NCBI GenBank assembly: GCA_963682175.1
Contig: OY821782.1
Span: 1,324,501-1,388,500, forward strand
Length of the DNA: 64,000 nt
Direction: 5' to 3'
Source of the DNA: Triglochin maritima
Lineage: Eukaryota; Streptophyta; Magnoliopsida; Alismatales; Juncaginaceae
Both the position numbers and the translations under genes were made by a program. The notes under the pieces are model-generated. The model searched no databases. It saw only the letters and a program-made list of their open reading frames with translations, and had not been told where the DNA came from. Below, piece after piece: positions 1 through 14,100 of the stretch (positions within the stretch are counted from its first letter, which is position 1; the number at the start of each line of letters is the position of its first letter).

Positions 1-119
1 ATAGTGAGAGCTCACTAGGATAATATTTTGTTAAACGAGCTAGTTTTGATCTAAGCACAACATGCAAATGAGTAATTCTACATTTATTTCATTGAAACAA
101 AAACTCAGCATGATGATGA

Positions 120-153
120 TTTTTTTTTTTTTTTTTGGGGGGGGGGGGGGGGG
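120..153. repeat. Adjacent poly-T and poly-G homopolymers
   Basis: Seventeen T are followed immediately by seventeen G. This is a low-complexity junction downstream of the last visible RGLG exon. Such a pair may be real or may be an assembly or library artefact. No coding exon is recognised around it. Confidence 0.8.
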
Positions 154-510
154 TTCTGTGGCCCGCATGAAGTCCTTCAGTATACACTGTTCGGTAATGC
201 AAACATAATTCTCTTCCTTTTACGTTTGGCACAATCCAAGACTGATGTCCACAATTTGTAATAGTCTTGTCAGATCGACTAGTGATTTGAGTTGTGTGAG
301 GCAGTGAGGCTTGTTCCGATGATCAAATGTTTTAATGTTTGAAGAATGAAGTGCAACTAATTATTGCACCAATAAAACGAAGAGAGTGGAAACTTGACAT
401 GTTAATATGAATTATATTGATACAAAGGGAAAAAGATTTCGGTCTTTCAAATTCCTTTAAGTAAAGTGCTAAAGAATCATGTACCTAGATGAATCTGATG
501 ACAAACTTAC

Positions 511-3367
511 CAGGTGACCACAACCAAAGGCCATATCCTTGACATTTGTTAAGCAAATTGGGCAGGCCTTAAGAAGAGGACAGTAATATCAGATGAAAAA
601 TCCAATCACGAAACATCCAAATGTACAAGTCTGTGACAGCATGTATCAGTACCTGCTCTGGTGTTGTAGATTGGGATTCTGGGGTGTTGGCCTCTTTGAT
701 TTCACTAGCTTGAGAACTTTTAGGTAAGGGCCGGATGGTATTATCATGTTCAATGACTGCAGGAGGTGGAGGTAGAGGAGCTCGTGACGCAAATCTATCC
801 CTGTGTGACCTGAATTTCAACAGAGATCCGCCCAATGATCCTCATGATGTATTACGAAAATGAATGTAATCAACAAGCTTACCTAGGTTGGAGGCCAATT
901 GCAACTTCATATTGAAAAGGTATTTCCATGAGTGCGGCAAGTGCAAACTGTGCCTCTTTTTTTTGCGGATTCATGTTACTGGACATGATCTTCGAGAAAT
1001 TTACAAACTGCATAAATAAGGAGTCACAACATTTGGACATAGGCAACCCTAAACAAACGAGATACAACGGACTTTGAACTAGCAAAGTCAAGTGAATAGG
1101 TCATGAATCCAAATCTTCTTCGAATGACAGCCAAAATAGCCATATTTAGGATAAACATCTGTCTCAAATTATATATCTATTTGTCCAACTGTATCACATG
1201 TTAAGAATTGTGAGCATAGTAAAGCCAGTTGGCATTTAGTCGAATTATTGCAAACATAGTAGATATTATTCAAATGATATCTTGTAGCAAGCATGTGATT
1301 CCCATTTCAGCTGTAAACTTGAATCACCTGAAAGTTGTCGAATGCTCTTTTTGGAATACGATCATCGAACTGTTGCATTGAATCCCAAGGTCCATCCCCT
1401 ACACCGACCATGATAATTGAAAGAGGATAGTAGCTGGAGAATGGAATTGAATCAGAATTGGTTATGTAAAATAAAGAATAACAAGTATATTCTTCAAAAG
1501 CTCACCTAGCTGCAACAATAGAGTCTATAGTTGCTTGTTCCTGTGGACTAAAGGCCCCTCGTGATGAGGGTGGACCACTAGTAACCTGCAGTCCCCGATG
1601 GAGGGCAAAAGGGGCAACATGATTCGCAAGTGCAAGTTAAGATTCACTGATCATACCATTTCCTGTTCACTAACCTGACCGTCTGCAATTATGACGAGGA
1701 CATGATATTGCCAGTTGCTCTTCTCGACGATGTTGATTGATGCATAAATGAGTGGAGCGAATGATGTCGGGCCTGAAGAGTAAAGAAACACAGGGAGATG
1801 CCATGAGGTTTTGTAGAGCTCACCCTTAGGTAGATTTTACTACAAAATGACCGAACAAAGTGCAGGTAAAAAATGGAACTGTTATTGTCGTGGAACAACA
1901 TTGTCTAAATCCATACAAAGGCATGTCCATACGACTATGCAGTCTACGCAGCAAATTATGTCTATGCAGTGAGCAAAATGGGTGTGAAGACTGTGAGTTT
2001 GACTAAGGTTGAAATACGAACTCCAAATCAAGTTAGAAAGCTGGCATTACGAAACCAAGAAATACCAGCATGGATAGAGTACACATCCTATTATCCATGC
2101 CTCGTAAACACGTCAATGCTACTAAAATCCCTTTTAATGCCTCCACTAGTACCTTTTTGATATCTTGTTCAATTAACACGATACAATTCAACCAACTGCG
2201 ATTAAGCTTTCAAAAAATATTTGCTCGATTAACATCTCTTGTATCTTGACCTAGGAGCCCAACCATCACCTCTTTCTTCAATTTCCTATATAAACATGAC
2301 CTAACAAAGCACTTTCTCAACCATAACCAAGGATGAAGAATTTTTATGGTTCCATAAATTGATGGTTTTTTATATTTATTAATTTTTAATATATTTTTCT
2401 TTTTTATGAACATATTTTCTATATATTTCATATTTAAAGTCATTTTTTCTTTTGATCTAAATTGAAAATTTCATTTGTGCAAAGCCCGAAGTTGGAACTA
2501 CTAGTTATGTATTAGATTAAACACATGCAAAATAAGGCATGACATTGGTCAACAATCTAATGTTTTCACTTTGACGGCTTCAAAATTATTTTGCCAACAA
2601 ATAATGAAATTTGAAATGATAAAACAACCAACCTGACAAACTAATAAATGGAACAATCTCATGATATCGTGCAAGGACCTCTTCAAAACCACGGCAACAA
2701 CGATGATCAGGGTAAAAGCTGAAGACATGTTGATCATGTGTAGATGCTAGTGAAGAAGCATATAATTCAAGTAAGATTTACTTCTTAGAGATATAGAATA
2801 GACAAATTCTGTGAAAGGAGATGCCAAAAGCACAAACCATCTCCAAATCCAAAACAGGGAATCAAATTGTCATCATCAAAGGGAGTGAGTGTTCTTCCTA
2901 TTATAGAAATTGCTTGCTCATAGGGGTTTGGAATCCTTCCAATAGTGTGAAGAGATTTTCTACCAAAAGAGTGTCGGCCTGCAAAATATAGTAGAAGTTT
3001 GAAGTCATTCTTTCACTACAGTCAATTCTTTGAAGTACAGGTGTATTAATAAGACATTACACACAAAAATCATAGAGTAAATCAAGTTACCTGACCATTC
3101 ATTACTTTTTGTGAAGTCGATTCCAAGTATCAAGTTTGACGATTCAAGACCTGCGTCTCTTAATGCAGAAGTAACCTGAAAGAACAAGTTGTATCTCAAG
3201 CTGAAAAACTAAGGCAAATGCTCATCATCATGCAAGAAAATGTCACTCTTTGAAAGTTGAAAGTTGAAACTATACACAATTAGGAAAACATAACTAACCT
3301 GTTCAAGGGAACTGAAGTGGTCAGCTATATAAGTTGGCAGTGGATTGTGTGTTTGTCTGGATCCCAT
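511..3367 (-). CDS. RGLG-type RING E3 ubiquitin ligase with copine/VWA domain (3' end outside window)
   Basis: Ten coding exons read on the minus strand with phase-consistent GT-AG junctions: 3299-3367, 3091-3175, 2838-2978, 2633-2746, 1675-1772, 1506-1585, 1328-1433, 883-1007, 653-809 and 511-567. The start MGSRQT fits an N-myristoylation signal (Gly2, Thr6), as in membrane-anchored RGLG proteins. The copine/VWA domain is unmistakable ([19 protein letters not shown], then [20 protein letters not shown], then [10 protein letters not shown]). A proline-rich linker follows, then the first half of a C-terminal RING ([17 protein letters not shown]). The second half of the RING must lie in a further exon. 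I could not find it between 1 and 510, so it is probably left of the window. RGLG ligases ubiquitinate signalling proteins in hormone and stress responses. The N-terminal extension before the VWA domain is short (about 20 residues). No stop or frameshift is seen. The exact paralogue cannot be assigned. Confidence 0.9.
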
Positions 3368-4971
3368 GGAATGTCAAATTAGATGAAACTTGATGCTTGG
3401 AAACATAGCTCGACTTTTTGCTTGTTCAAAAACATATGGTGTCTACTGCAAGATTGCTGATAAGAAATCTTAAATGAGTAATGAAATGAAAATTTACTAC
3501 TTGACACTGCTTGTGTTCTGGTATTTTTGTTTCGCCAGCAATTGCAAATCATGAACAAGGTAAAATCAGGTGAATCTAGTAAAGATGTAAATTATGACAA
3601 CATAATTGGGTCTCTACCACCATTTAATTTGTACCTTGATGATCAACAGGTTTCAAGTTATAAAATTTCGGAGCTTAGAGACCCTAACTTGAATTATCTT
3701 TCCCTAAAATTGAATAAAATTCTAAATGCTAATTTTGTGTATCTATAGGCCAAGTCTAACTTGGATCAGCTGGCAATTTCATAAAATTAGTAATGATTTA
3801 AATTCCTCTTATTTCCTTGGGGTCAAAACACTTCATCCTTTTACACCAGCAAAGCATTTCTAAAGATGCTTCACTATCATTTAGTCATTATGAACATAGA
3901 ATCATGACGAGAGTGGCACCATCTCTTCGTAATCATAGATAAGTTCATAAGGTAGTAAAATACTAGCTCGAAGTAAGCACCCCTGCTACTCAATATGGAC
4001 CTTTTCATAGTAAAATGATCAGGCATAGCTTAAATACACACTAAATATAAAAAAATAGGTCGCTCAGACTTCACTCGCTTTCAACCTTATATTATATTGT
4101 TATTCACTCATTACATCATTTTTTTGGGGTGTTCACTCGTTACGTCATTGTAAACTAGTTTTGACATCCGCTTGGAAAGTCCTCAAGATCAAATTGGTCA
4201 TCCACATTTCATCAACCACAGAAAGAATCTTAGCTTTGTGAACCACAGGCGTCAAAGGATCGAGCTATAGAAAATGATCAAGCCAGTAACAGGTACAGTC
4301 CACAAAACCAAAGACACAACACAATGATTCTCCCTTTGAACCAAATAAAATAGAATTCCACGGTCAAACCTCAACATCCAACTGAAAACAAACACAAAAA
4401 CCAAAAGTATATTAATGATGATCCATGAGGTAACCGCAGAACCAAACTCCTTGACCGCTCAAACTAATCACACGCACAATCCACAAGCAAGCAGAAGCAC
4501 CAAGCAATTCTCCTCCGAAACCAACTACGACATAATTCCACTGAAATATATCCAAATCCGACAGAAAACATGCACAGCACAACACAACTAAGATTTAAAG
4601 CAACAAATCATTTGCAGATTCGACAATGAGCATTACTCAACATAAACAATCAATAACATAAATTAATCACAGATTCCGTTCTCCAAACCAGCTGAAGTAC
4701 TAATCACTCTCCAACTCCACAAAATCCACCGAAAAAATCACCATACGCACCAAAAACAAACAGATCAACGTCAACTTCGTCTTAACTACGATTCCAATTC
4801 ACAGATTCAAGTAAAAAATCCACGAAATCGTCAAGTAATCAATCTAATCACCGATCCAATCCGCCAAAACGAGATCGGAGGCGAACAACAAGCGATCCCC
4901 ACCACGATCGCGACGACTCAAACTTAGAAGCAACGAAACCGAACCGATCCTGGAGAAAACCATAACTTACC

Positions 4972-5055
4972 TCCAAATCGCCTCTTCTTCGCTCTCCCCT
5001 TTCTGCTTTCCTCTCTCTAAGGTTTTGTTTCGTCCTTCCTGGTGTGGTATTTATA
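4972..5055 (-). promoter_or_regulatory. TATA box and 5' leader exon of the RGLG gene
   Basis: On the minus strand TATAAATA lies at 5048-5055. It is followed by a CT-rich leader and a strong splice donor (GGAG|GTAAGT near 4971). The leader intron would run to about 3390, ending 5' of the ATG at 3367. Introns in the leader are common in plant housekeeping-type genes. The transcription start is inferred, not seen. The 3.4-4.97 kb interval holds no other recognisable exon. Confidence 0.65.
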
Positions 5056-5725
5056 GGCGGAGGAGTGGCGGTTTCCCGGTGCCGTAACCTCTCGCTAGTT
5101 GGGAATTTGCTTGTTGCAGTGTGGAACGGAGAGAATAATGGTCTGATGGATTAGGGGTGGCGTGGAGGTAAGGGATTCCGCGGAGGACCAGAACGCGACG
5201 CGTAGCTAGGAAGTGAAGGCTCGCGAAGTAGAGACAGCAAGCGGGGGCCCGAAGGATGAAACCAGATTCTTTTGGAGACGAATTACTGACAGCTGTAAAA
5301 ATTCTATTGGATACCAGATTATTTCACATAATTTTTCGAACAAAAACCAGAACTAAAGAATCAAACGTCGTGGGCTTCTAAATCAGCTCGTGAACGAGAA
5401 TACGCAAGATGACAGGGATGCTTGCAATGCAAGGCCAAATCAAGTTTGACTAGGATAGTGAGTCATGCATGGGTCCAAGTCAAGTCTAGCGACTAGCAAC
5501 TAAAAGCTCATAATAACCGAGTTTAGCTAAGATTTGCTAGCCCAGTTGTGGCTCTACTATCGAAGCTCCGACGTTCCTCTTCTTCGTTGAACCACTAGCA
5601 AAAGCTTTCGCTTACTCACGTTGCCAAACAACTCAATACAAGTCTCAAAACAACCAGACACCAAATTTGGCAACCATCAAACAATACGTGGCACAAAATC
5701 TACACGCACGGTCACGGTTCAGATG

Positions 5726-6200
5726 TTGACGTTGATTAAGAGCCCATTGGATGCATGACGTCTAAGACCATCTCTTACCATGATCTGGACGACATAGTCA
5801 TCAACTCTTTCTCTCTTCAAAATCAACACTCTCTCTCTTCCACATCAGATTTCTTTTTCCTCAACCCACTTTCTTCTCTTTCCTACACTATTCACCTCTT
5901 AACCACAATTCAACACAACCCACAACAACCTATCTCTCTCATCCACATCATTTCGGGGTCCATCTTGGTAAAAAATTAATTTAAAAAAAAACTCAAAACA
6001 ATTATAAAACGTATTTTCAAAAAATTAAAACAAAAACAAAACCAAAACCAAAAAAACAGAAAAAAAGGATGACCGGGTTGTCGACCCGGTCGTCCACAAC
6101 CCAGGATAACCTGGGGTTAAACGTGATTTTTTCTCGGTTGAAAATGACCGACCGGTCGTGGGAGGGATTTAACCCCTGTTAAGGGGTTAAATCTAAGTGT
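5726..6200. repeat. MITE-like repeat, copy 1 of a three-copy family
   Basis: A CT-rich stretch is followed by a block reading CATTTCGGGGTCCATCTT, then an A-rich tract, then a GC-rich segment containing the imperfect palindrome CCGGGTTGTCGACCCGG. The same order of blocks recurs in the same orientation near 52440-52900 and 56440-56890. Terminal repeats and target duplications could not be fixed, so the class is uncertain. Confidence 0.5.
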
Positions 6201-6567
6201 ATGGGCCAGAAAATTTTGTAGATTTGCCAGACGTCAAGAGAAACATCCAAACAGGTTTTGTTTGCTTGACGTATGAGCAGAGGATTTGTGTACAATAACC
6301 GTATGGAAGAAGCAAAATAAGGTCTGATTATGGTGTCTGGGTTTTTTACTTGTTAACCCTAACGTAACTACTTGGAAACATGATAGTGATAAACCGTTAT
6401 AATCTGCTGGTAAGATCTCAAACCAAACTAGGTTGATTTTACCTTGGATGTGAGCCACAATATCATACATCTTATACTCATTCTTTTTTTAAAAATTAAC
6501 TAAGTGTATACGTCACTTGTTAAAACAGATACCAACAAAGTATAAGACAAATCCATACTGGTATATC

Positions 6568-7066
6568 TAAGACCGACAATTTGGGTCATGACACGAAACC
6601 CAAACCCGAACCCGACACTAAATATCACGATTTGGGTCGACACGAATGACACGAACTGTAATTTGGGTCGGGTTCGGGTTGAAGTATTTCGTGTAATTCG
6701 TGTCAAACATGCTAGTTCGTGTTCGGGTTAATTCGTTGTGTAAATTTGTGTCAAACATCTCATAATTGGTGCCAACCAAGTTTTTTTGTGTTCAGGTTAA
6801 TTCGTGTTTGTAAAAATTCGTGTCAAACAGGCTAGTTCGAGTTATTAGGGTTAATTCGTGCTCGTGTCAACACGAACACGAAAAATGGATTCGTGTCAAT
6901 GTGGGTCGTGTCCAAGTTACCAAATTCGTGTTCAGGTTTAAGATTAGATTTTCGTGTTCGTGTTCGTGTCGCCTTTTTCTTATTAATTCGTGTTCGTGTT
7001 CGTGTAAAAACAATTCGTGTCAATTCGTATTCGTGTCAAACACGAAACACGAATTTGCCAACCCTA
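6568..7066. mobile_element. Non-autonomous hAT-like element (MITE) with 8-bp target duplication
   Basis: The element starts TAAGACCGACAATTT and ends AAATTTGCCAACCCTA, giving imperfect terminal inverted repeats. It is flanked by perfect copies of GGTATATC (6560-6567 and 7067-7074). An 8-bp duplication is the hAT signature. The interior is built from dozens of short TTCGTGT/ACACGAA units in both orientations, which create spurious short ORFs. It has no coding capacity. A related element lies at 31541-31985. Confidence 0.8.
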
Positions 7067-7099
7067 GGTATATCCACCTTTTGTGATAAAGCTCAATCC

Positions 7100-8090
7100 A
7101 AACTCTATGTCCGGATAAAACGGAAATGTCAACTGACCACTCAAACGAACCCCTAATGGTGTGTGTTGTAAGGGTGTAAACGGAGCATTTTTGGCCCTAC
7201 CGCTACCCGACATGTCTAAAAGTGAAGTAGGTGGGGCGGGTTATTCTTCGATTAAATCTAAATTAAAAAATCAATTAATTTTCCTTGACATTTCCCATTT
7301 TATCAAAATTAGATACAAAAAATCAATCGATGTATGTTTTTAAAACTAGATACAAAAGGATCAAAACTAAATACAAAAGATCAAAACTAAATACAAGGCA
7401 ACACATGAGTATGTGTTATTGGGTTATATGGGGCGAGTTGCCCCCTACCTATTATGCAAGTGGTGGGTTGGCGGGTAGTTTTTTTCGTCCGCACCCCGTG
7501 TTAGGTGGGATGAGACGGTATGTCAAACTTACCCCCATTTACATCTTTATGTGTTTGAATAACAATAAAAGAGAGAAAATTAGATAAGAGAAAAGAAATG
7601 GATAGAAGATAAAAGAAATCATGTTTAATTTCTCTTGTTTTGACACATATAAGTTAGAAGAGAAAAGAAAAAAGAAAAAATGTACATATTACCAAAAAAT
7701 CTATGCCCTTTTAACCATGTTATTTCATTATTGGGCATTTTGGTACAAAATTCAACATTCTCTTCGTTTCTCTCCATTTAGGAGAGAAAGTTGAGAATCC
7801 ATTTTGTACAGGATGATTTCTCTTTATTTTTTTTTGTAAGTTGTTATCCAAACATTAAAAAGAAATTTATTTTTTTTCCTTTTCACTGAGTTTGTCAACG
7901 GTTGTCAACCAAGCACACTCTAAAACTGTTCGGGTGTTGTTTCTGACTTATCGGTGAAACGGCAAATATCCAAGGACAGATGCCCGACTGCCCGAGTACC
8001 GAAGGAGCCCTAGATCCGAATTCCACAAAAGGAAAAAAAGAAAAAAAAAGAAGTGACGCGAGTCCATCCATCCATCAACCCGCGCGATAA
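7100..8090. other. Intergenic stretch, no gene recognised
   Basis: The stretch holds low-complexity AT-rich DNA. A short direct repeat of ATCAAAACTAAATACAA units lies near 7340-7400. A possible MITE spans about 7170-7550, with GGGTGTAAACGG near one end and CCCCCATTTACATC near the other, but no clean target duplication. The promoter of the downstream MnmG gene must lie near 7.9-8.1 kb. No convincing TATA box was found. Confidence 0.4.
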
Positions 8091-8101
8091 CCTCATCCAC
8101 C

Positions 8102-11100
8102 ATGCTCGCCGCCCTCCGCCCCGTCGCGACCCCGGCGAGGTTGCCGCGTCTCGCGCCACGTGTTCGTTTCCTGACCACCACCGTCTCTCTTCCTCCCCCG
8201 AAACTCCTCTTTAGCCGCCGGAGAAGCCCCACCCCGAGACGAACGGGATCGTTCCGGAGACGACACACTGCTCTGGCTTCTTCCGCCACCGCCTCCACCA
8301 CCCAAGGTAGTATCGGTTTTACGACTTTTAGGAAGTGGGAAGTTATGAACTCTGGAACTCTGGAGTCTTGTGACTTCGAAAGTTATACCTGAAGTGAATT
8401 TAGTTAATTATGTATTACGAATCGGGGCGTGAGTGGTATTCTGAAAAACTTCAAGGAAGTGGGGAACTGGACTTCCGAAATGGCTTCGGGGTGGTGGGTA
8501 GTCCGGAAAACTTTAAATTTTGGAATTCTAGTTTCAGTAGGACTTCCGGTACTTAAAAATATGGTAGGTTAGAGAAATGGAGGTATGCAGTAGAATTCGG
8601 AAGTTAGAGGAATGGAGTTATGCACTTCCCTTTGCCACTTCAAATTGCAAACCAATCACATTTAAGAGTATAGGTGTCCTGTCCTTGCTTGATGCTAACT
8701 AATTTATAGTTTAAGGATTTCGAGTCAGCTAGTCGGACACCAGTGGGTCGGATGGTCTAGTCAACACTTCTAATAAAACTAAGTGAAGTTAGAGAAATGG
8801 AGTGATGGACTTTCCTTCACCACTACAAAGTGCAAACCAATTACATTTAAGAGCACGAGTATCTTCACTTGATGCTAATTGATTTGAGTTGAAGATTTTG
8901 GAGTTGGCTAGTCGGACACCAGTAGGTCGGATGGGCGAGTCAAGTAGTCGGCTGATGTTGTGTTAAATTTTGGACTTTCCCAGCTGAGCAAGAAATAAAA
9001 TCATCAGAAGGGATGATATTACTATCTTATATTCGAACTCTAAGGGTCTATGTTTAGTAGATGTTTCAATAGACTTATCATTATATGTATTCGCATAGAT
9101 GTGATTCAAGAGCTATATTACTTGTTCATATACTTATAAAATGTGATTTAATAGACTTATCATACCCATTGGACCGGTAGAACTTCAGAGGCATCTGGAA
9201 TTGCATCTAGAAATACTCAACCTTCAGAAACACTCAAAAAGTACTAGGAGATACACACCTACCTACTAAATATTATTCAATTTATTTTTTCATGTATTAC
9301 ATCGTAAAGCTTACTCTACGTCTCCACAATCTGACAATGTTTGGTTTTTCCTTGCTAGAAATGCGATATAAGGGTTTTCCTTTTACAAGCGAATAATTGT
9401 TGTGGTCAACTGTATTCTTCTTTTGCCACTTCTATTTTAAAGAAATAGCAGGAATAAAGATTACTTTCTGATTGCTCGCAGGCTCTAATTATTTCGATGA
9501 AACTGTCGAGGAAGCATTTGACGTCATTGTGGTGGGTGGAGGACATGCAGGCTGTGAAGCTGCACTTGCGTCCGCTCGATTAGGTGCAAGAACGCTGTTA
9601 CTAACCCTTAACATTGACCGTATTGCATGGCAGGTCTATGTCCCTCCTCTATGTATTACAAATTACTTGCCCTTACCAATTAAGAGCAGTGACCTATAAC
9701 TATTAGCTATTATTAGTAGGAACTACAAGAAGCGTTTAAGCTTACACTGTTACGCAGTATGTGCATCACTTTTTTTTTGACATCACACTAAAATCATTCT
9801 GAAGCATGATTTCTCGCTGTCCTACTTGGAATGTTTGTTCAGCCTTGTAATCCAGCAGTTGGTGGGCCTGCCAAATCTCAACTTGTGCACGAAGTAGATG
9901 CTCTTGGGGGTGAAATTGGGAAAGTCACTGACAGGTTATGCTCAAATCACTATTCATCCCTCATTATTTCATCTGTCTCTTTGATTAAGTGATTTGTGGA
10001 CTGTAGTAATGGGTTGATAGCCCTGTGTTGTAGTGACCCTCTGACTATCACGTCCAAGTTAAGCTGTTGTATGCTCTGCTAAGTGGTTGACATGTGTTAT
10101 TCTATTGCTTGTATTTTCCTCCTAATTTTCATTTCCACGATTGTTACATTTAGTGATTTTGAACTTTATCTGACAACACAGAGTGCGTTTGAGTATTTGA
10201 CGTTTATGTTGCAGATGTTATCTACAGAAGCGAGTTCTGAACATTTCAAAAGGCCCTGCTGTTCGAGCATTACGTGCACAGACGGATAAAAGGGAATATG
10301 CAATGGAAATGAAAACGATATTAGAAAGGTTGCCATTTTGGGTGGTATGGTGCTAGTGCTATATTGGCTTGGTTTGTATCTTTTGGTTTTGCATTCATGT
10401 TTGTGGCTGTCCTTCACGTCTTGCTCTAATGTGTTGAACTGTTGATATGCCCGCAAAATTTTGGGTGGTGTTCATCTTGTCAATCTTTAATTGTGTTAAA
10501 CATCGTGCTAATTTTTTATCTACTTTTGCTAGTGATTTCTTCACTTTTTTTAATATTCATTTAGAAGTATGGTTAAATTGCAATCATGGTTTCTCACTTG
10601 ATTTACTTGGGTAATACATACTAGTCTGGATTAGTGGACTAAGCCTTCTTTTGCGAGCTTGTTTGGTCCAATTGTATGATTGGACAAAATAATTGTTTTA
10701 ATTACATTCTATTCCTAAATTCTAATACAAATTACAAACACTATTTTGTTTCAGTACACCAAATCTTTTTATTAGAGAGGCTATGGTAACTGAGATTGTG
10801 GTTGGGAAGAATGACAATGTTCAAGGTGTTCGTACTTTTTTTGGTGTGAGCTTTTCTGCTCCTTCTGTTGTACTTACAACTGGAACTTTTATGAGTGGGA
10901 AGATCTGGGTTGGAAAAGCTTCAATGCCAGCTGGGAGAGCTGGTGAGTCGGCTTCTTATGGGCTGACAGAATCTCTACAACATATGGGATTTGAAACTGA
11001 TAGGCTCAAGACTGGGACACCTTCACGTGTTGACAAACGAAGTGTTGATTTCTCTGGATTGGAACCACAACATGGTGATTTGGAGGTTTGAAGAGAAAAA

Positions 11101-14100
11101 ACTTGTTTAGTCGCCTTTTATTATTTTGTAGAACAGGCTTGTGACAATTTCAATGTTATATACATGACTTCTGTTCTTTTAATGAAATTACTTCATATAT
11201 GGTCATTTTTGTATTTGTTTTGATTATGATCCATGTTTTTGTTTATTTTTCATGACTTCCTTTCTTCCTTGTTCCTGATTTAGTTATATGTTCTGAGGCA
11301 TATATTGAAGTTCGTCTTCACATCTTAATGGAGATAGTGTTATTGAAATAACCTTATTTTTCATCAACTTCGAGTTTTAGTCTTTGGTACAATGGTACCA
11401 CAACAGGAGCTGCTTATCCTTTTGAATTCCTTGTTTCAAAATTGGTCTATCTATTTCCTCAGATATGGATTTTTTTTCTTCTCTTTTTCAAAATCCACTC
11501 CTTCAACAGAAATTAGTCATACTACTACATATGTTGATACTTCCCTAAAGTCTGTAGCATCTACAATCTGTTTCTCGGTTTTGATACTCTTTAGCAATTT
11601 GCACATTTCTTAATCCGTCTCTACTACAGGTACGTTGGTTTAGCTTTGATCCGGAGTTCCATGTGGAAAGGGAGCAAATGTGTTGCTACTTGACACGTAC
11701 TACAAACAGGACTCATCAGCTTATAAAAGACAATCTACATGAGACACCAACTTATGGTGGCTGGGTTGAAGCCAAGGGACCAAGATATTGTCCTTCTATC
11801 GAAGACAAGGTAAAAATTCTTTTCCCAGTTAACGTGTTGTAAATGCTGCAGCGATCCTCAAACTTCGTACTCAAGCTTCACTAGCTCCATTATGATTTTC
11901 CCCTTATTTTTCTTCTTTAACCTTGACAGATGAACATGTCTCCTTGTTCACTATTATCTGTTCTATATCATATTAGACAAGTATACAGTTGAGATAGAGA
12001 TGAGCAAGTAGTTTTTCTTTATCTGTCACAATAATTACCTTTTTCTTCTTCCTATAACTCTATTATTACATATTAAAATATTATTGAAAATACTAATACT
12101 ATGTATCTCCTGGTGTCCATTTCCCCCTTTACTGTTGTCTATTGCATTTGCACCATAGCACATGATATGATGATAGCTTATGTATTATGTTTTTTCTTCT
12201 TCTTTGTTCCCCTGACTACGTTGGAATCATGTTTACATGTGAAAAACTTGTCCAATAACTTCATATCACATTGGATTGATTAGTTATGTCTTTTGTTGCG
12301 TTCTTATGTAGTTATGTGTATATGCCTCTGAAAAAAGGGGAAAACCTTGACTCTGAGTTAGCTTTACGATTGATCCTTAACCAATCATTTTTTACAGATT
12401 GTTAGGTTCCATGACAAAGATTCTCATCAAATATTTCTTGAACCGGAGGGTCGAAACGTCCCTGAGCTGTATGTGCAGGTTTGCCTTTTTAGATAATAAT
12501 TTTGCTTTCTTCTACAAATAAAAGTTTAGCTATACATGACTGACATCGATTTGCTTTGTTAAATTAATCATAGATATACTGTTGTCTCTTGTATGTGAAA
12601 TTGCACAAGGCATACCCGCTACTGCAAAATGAGCCAAGTTCAATGCATTTGCCTCAATGTCCTGCACTTCTCCAATTTCCATATAAGTGGCTATAATTGC
12701 CTTTTATTTAGGGGTTTTCGACAGGTTTGCCAGAAAGGCTCCAGTTGGCTCTTCTGAGAACTTTACCTGGACTGGAGAATTGTTTGATGTTGAGACCTGC
12801 TTATGCTGTTGAATATGATTTCTTTCCTGCACATCAATGTTCAAGATCTTTAATGACCAAAAAGATCGAAGGACTTTTTTTCTCAGGTCAGATCAATGGT
12901 ACTACTGGTTACGAGGAAGCCGCTGCACAGGTAAATTATCCTACTTATTAAGTTTTTTTTGAACTGTGAAGTGTTTGTAATCAAGAGCTACTGCTAATTT
13001 GTTGAAACATCTGGCGATGTCATCATCACCCTGAGTGAATTATGATATCCTTCTTGATTTCATCATTATTTTAAGCGGCGTTTTCCTAGGGATCTTGATC
13101 CAACAATTCCCGTGTAGGGTATCCTATCTGGAGTCAATGCTGCACAACATTCATCTGGAAAGTCCCTCATCGTCCTTGAGAGAGAAAGCAGCTATATTGG
13201 CACCCTCATTGACGATCTTGTTACAAAAGATCTTCGAGAGCCATACCGCATGTTAACAAGGTAAAAATTAAATATTAAAATGGTGTATACACGTTGTAAC
13301 CTTGACTGACAGTAAATTGATATTTGTTTTGTATGTTGTTCGATCTCTGAATTTCTGATGCTTATATTTAATTCTCAATGAGAAAATCATGGAATATTTC
13401 CTGGGAAGATTCTTCTGGTTAAGATACTTATCAGTGTTTTTAAATAATTTAGTCGCTCAGAACATAGACTTCTTCTTCGGTCTGATAATGCGGATAGCCG
13501 TCTAACTCCTTTGGGACGGGAGATTGGTTTAATAGACGATAGAAGGTGGGACCTCTATCAGTCTAAGCAAGCCCGAATCTTGGAAGAAAAACAAAGATTA
13601 AAGACCACACGTATCTCAGGTTTGTCTGTCCTTAATTCCATCAATCAGATTGCAGACATGAAAACTTACTCTTGGTGCTCATAATTTTGAAAAAAACAGA
13701 GTAATTGTCAAACTGACTTGGTACTATAGTTGGTTTTGAACATGAAATTTTCTGCTTTTTTCGAAGTTAATTTGTATGCTGTATACAGGGGAAGATATAG
13801 CTTCCGAAATCACTCTTTTATCTGGCCAACCGGTAAAAAGTTCCGCCACTCTGGAAAGCATACTGAAGAAGCCTCACATACAATATAGTGTACTTGACAA
13901 ACATGGGTTTGGAAACAAGCTTCTATCCAATATTGAGAAAGACTGTGTCGAGATTGATATCAAGTATGAAGGCTTTATCGTACGTCAACAAAGCCAACTC
14001 CAGCAGGTTAGAATAGGGCGTTGCTATGCACTTCTAGCTATCATCATGCAATACCTTTGCCTCATAACTCTAATATATTTGTATCTTGTGCTAGATTGTC

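Noticed and set aside
6500..7156. Overlapping short open frames rich in Arg/Thr or Cys/Ser
   Set aside because: They are produced by TTCGTGT repeats inside the hAT-like MITE.
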